A DNA stretch of 5,161 bases from Spartobacteria bacterium (GTDB lineage Bacteria; Verrucomicrobiota; Verrucomicrobiia; Chthoniobacterales; UBA10450). The position numbers and the translations under genes are program-made. The first letter of the stretch is position 1; the number at the start of each line of letters is the position of its first letter. The DNA lies in assembly GCA_003445855.1 (NCBI GenBank), contig DMCG01000215.1:1-5161 (forward strand), in the 5' to 3' direction. This document shows positions 4,411-5,161 of this stretch, piece by piece. The notes below the pieces were generated by a model that had not been told where the DNA came from, searched no databases, and saw only the letters and a list, made by a program, of their open reading frames with translations.

Positions 4411-5161
4411 GAATAGCTTTTAACACGCGCAGGTGCTTCGGCAAATTTTTTAGCGGAATCTGGTTCGGCCCGTCCGACAACGCGCGCCCTGGATTTTCGT
4501 GCACTTCCATAAAGATGCCGTCGCATCCGGCGGCCATGGCCGCGCGCGCCAGCACCGGCGCGAGTTCGCCGTCCCCCGAAGTCGCGTCCCCTGCTCCGCC
4601 CGGCCGCTGTACGGAGTGGGTCGCATCAAAAATCACCCGGTAACCCGCTTCGCGCATCCAATGCAACGAGCGCATATCGGCGACGAGATTGTTGTAGCCG
4701 AACGTCGTGCCGCGCTCCGTGAAACAGAATTTCTCGTTGCCGAAGGCGGCGAGCTTTTCCGCGATATTCTTCACGTCCCACGGCGCGAGAAACTGGCCTT
4801 TCTTCACATTGATCGCACGACCTGTTTTGGCCGCGGCGCGGAGCAAATCCGTTTGCCGGCAGAGAAACGCCGGGATTTGCAACATGTCGATCTTTTCCCC
4901 GGCAATTTCCGCCTCGGCAGGCGAATGCACGTCCGTGGTCACGGGAATTTTCAGTTCCCGGCCAATCGCGCAAAGAATCTCGCACCCTTCGCGCACACCA
5001 ACTCCGCGAAATGAACGGACCGACGTTCGGTTCGCTTTGTCGTAGGAAGCTTTGAAGATAAGATCGACATCTTCCTGCGCGCAGATTTTCTCGATTTTGC
5101 GCGCCATGCGCCAAACAAATTTTTCCGACTCGATCACGCACGGCCCGAGAATAAAGACGGC
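4394..5161 (-). CDS. kdsA: 3-deoxy-8-phosphooctulonate synthase KdsA, class II metal type (N-terminus cut)
   Basis: 255 residues are visible; the frame runs off the window edge, so the first few residues are missing. KdsA condenses phosphoenolpyruvate with arabinose 5-phosphate to Kdo-8-phosphate, the cytoplasmic entry to LPS inner-core Kdo. Conserved blocks in order: ILGPCVIES, FKASYDKANRTS, TDVHSPAEAE, QIPAFLCRQTDLL, NVKKGQFLAPWDVKNIAEK, CFTERGTTFGYNNLVADMRS, IFDATHSVQRPGG, and FMEVHENPGRALSDGPNQ. The Cys of GPC, with the His of DATH, the Glu of MEVHE and the Asp of LSDGPNQ, are the metal ligands of class II enzymes such as Aquifex KdsA; E. coli has Asn in place of this Cys. GTG 5137 is the Val after GPC, not a start. 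The 3' end overlaps the lptC-like start by 17 bases, making it the first visible gene of the LPS operon. Confidence 0.96.
   Translation of the reverse strand, partial: AVFILGPCVIESEKFVWRMARKIEKICAQEDVDLIFKASYDKANRTSVRSFRGVGVREGCEILCAIGRELKIPVTTDVHSPAEAEIAGEKIDMLQIPAFLCRQTDLLRAAAKTGRAINVKKGQFLAPWDVKNIAEKLAAFGNEKFCFTERGTTFGYNNLVADMRSLHWMREAGYRVIFDATHSVQRPGGAGDATSGDGELAPVLARAAMAAGCDGIFMEVHENPGRALSDGPNQIPLKNLPKHLRVLKAIHAAVS

Noticed and set aside
4499..5014. 171-codon plus-strand ORF opposite kdsA
   Set aside because: Antisense shadow of a strongly conserved kdsA reading frame; no domain or ribosome-binding site.
1..5161. CRISPR array, tRNA or rRNA gene, toxin-antitoxin or phage defence system
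   Set aside because: No regularly spaced repeats, no tRNA cloverleaf or rRNA sequence and no defence-related domain were seen on either strand.

Overview
The window looks like a chromosomal piece of a Gram-negative, lipopolysaccharide-making bacterium of moderately high GC. The kdsA-lptC-lptA-lptB order, a class II (cysteine-type) KdsA, a REP-associated transposase that starts with a PPRIPV-type N-terminus and a fluoride riboswitch on an antiporter together suggest Verrucomicrobiota, perhaps the soil Chthoniobacterales/Spartobacteria. That assignment is inference: no rRNA or taxonomic marker is present.

Left part (1-1170, minus strand): a CPA2-type cation:proton antiporter occupies 1-1067 and is cut at its C-terminus by the window edge. 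Its leader (about 1169-1068) is a fluoride (crcB-type) riboswitch. P1, the pseudoknot and P2 can all be drawn, and the 3' pseudoknot strand is also complementary over nine pairs to the Shine-Dalgarno sequence, which gives a readable translational ON switch. A 230-base spacer (1068-1297) separates it from a divergent GNAT acetyltransferase gene (1298-1825, plus).

Middle part (1839-2399): a decayed REPtron. A RAYT (Y1 HUH-family) pseudogene, 1875-2318 plus, carries two reading-frame breaks. It is closely bracketed by three REP-like hairpins with the diagnostic 5' GTAG foot: one just upstream, one just downstream in the same orientation, and one inverted. The two outermost hairpins lie behind the GNAT gene and behind lptB, where they may also act as 3'-end structures.

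Right part (2424-5161, minus strand): a compact envelope operon, kdsA (N-terminus outside the window), an LptC-like protein, LptA and LptB. Each junction overlaps (17, 4 and 4 bases), so translation is probably coupled. KdsA makes Kdo-8-phosphate for the LPS inner core. The LptC/LptA-like proteins form the periplasmic bridge, and LptB is the ATPase that drives LPS out of the inner membrane.

A 27-bp element, made of two AAGATCGACAA units 15 bp apart, occurs twice with only two mismatches. One copy lies in the antiporter/GNAT spacer and the other inside the signal-peptide codons of the lptC-like gene. It may be an unrecognised dispersed repeat.
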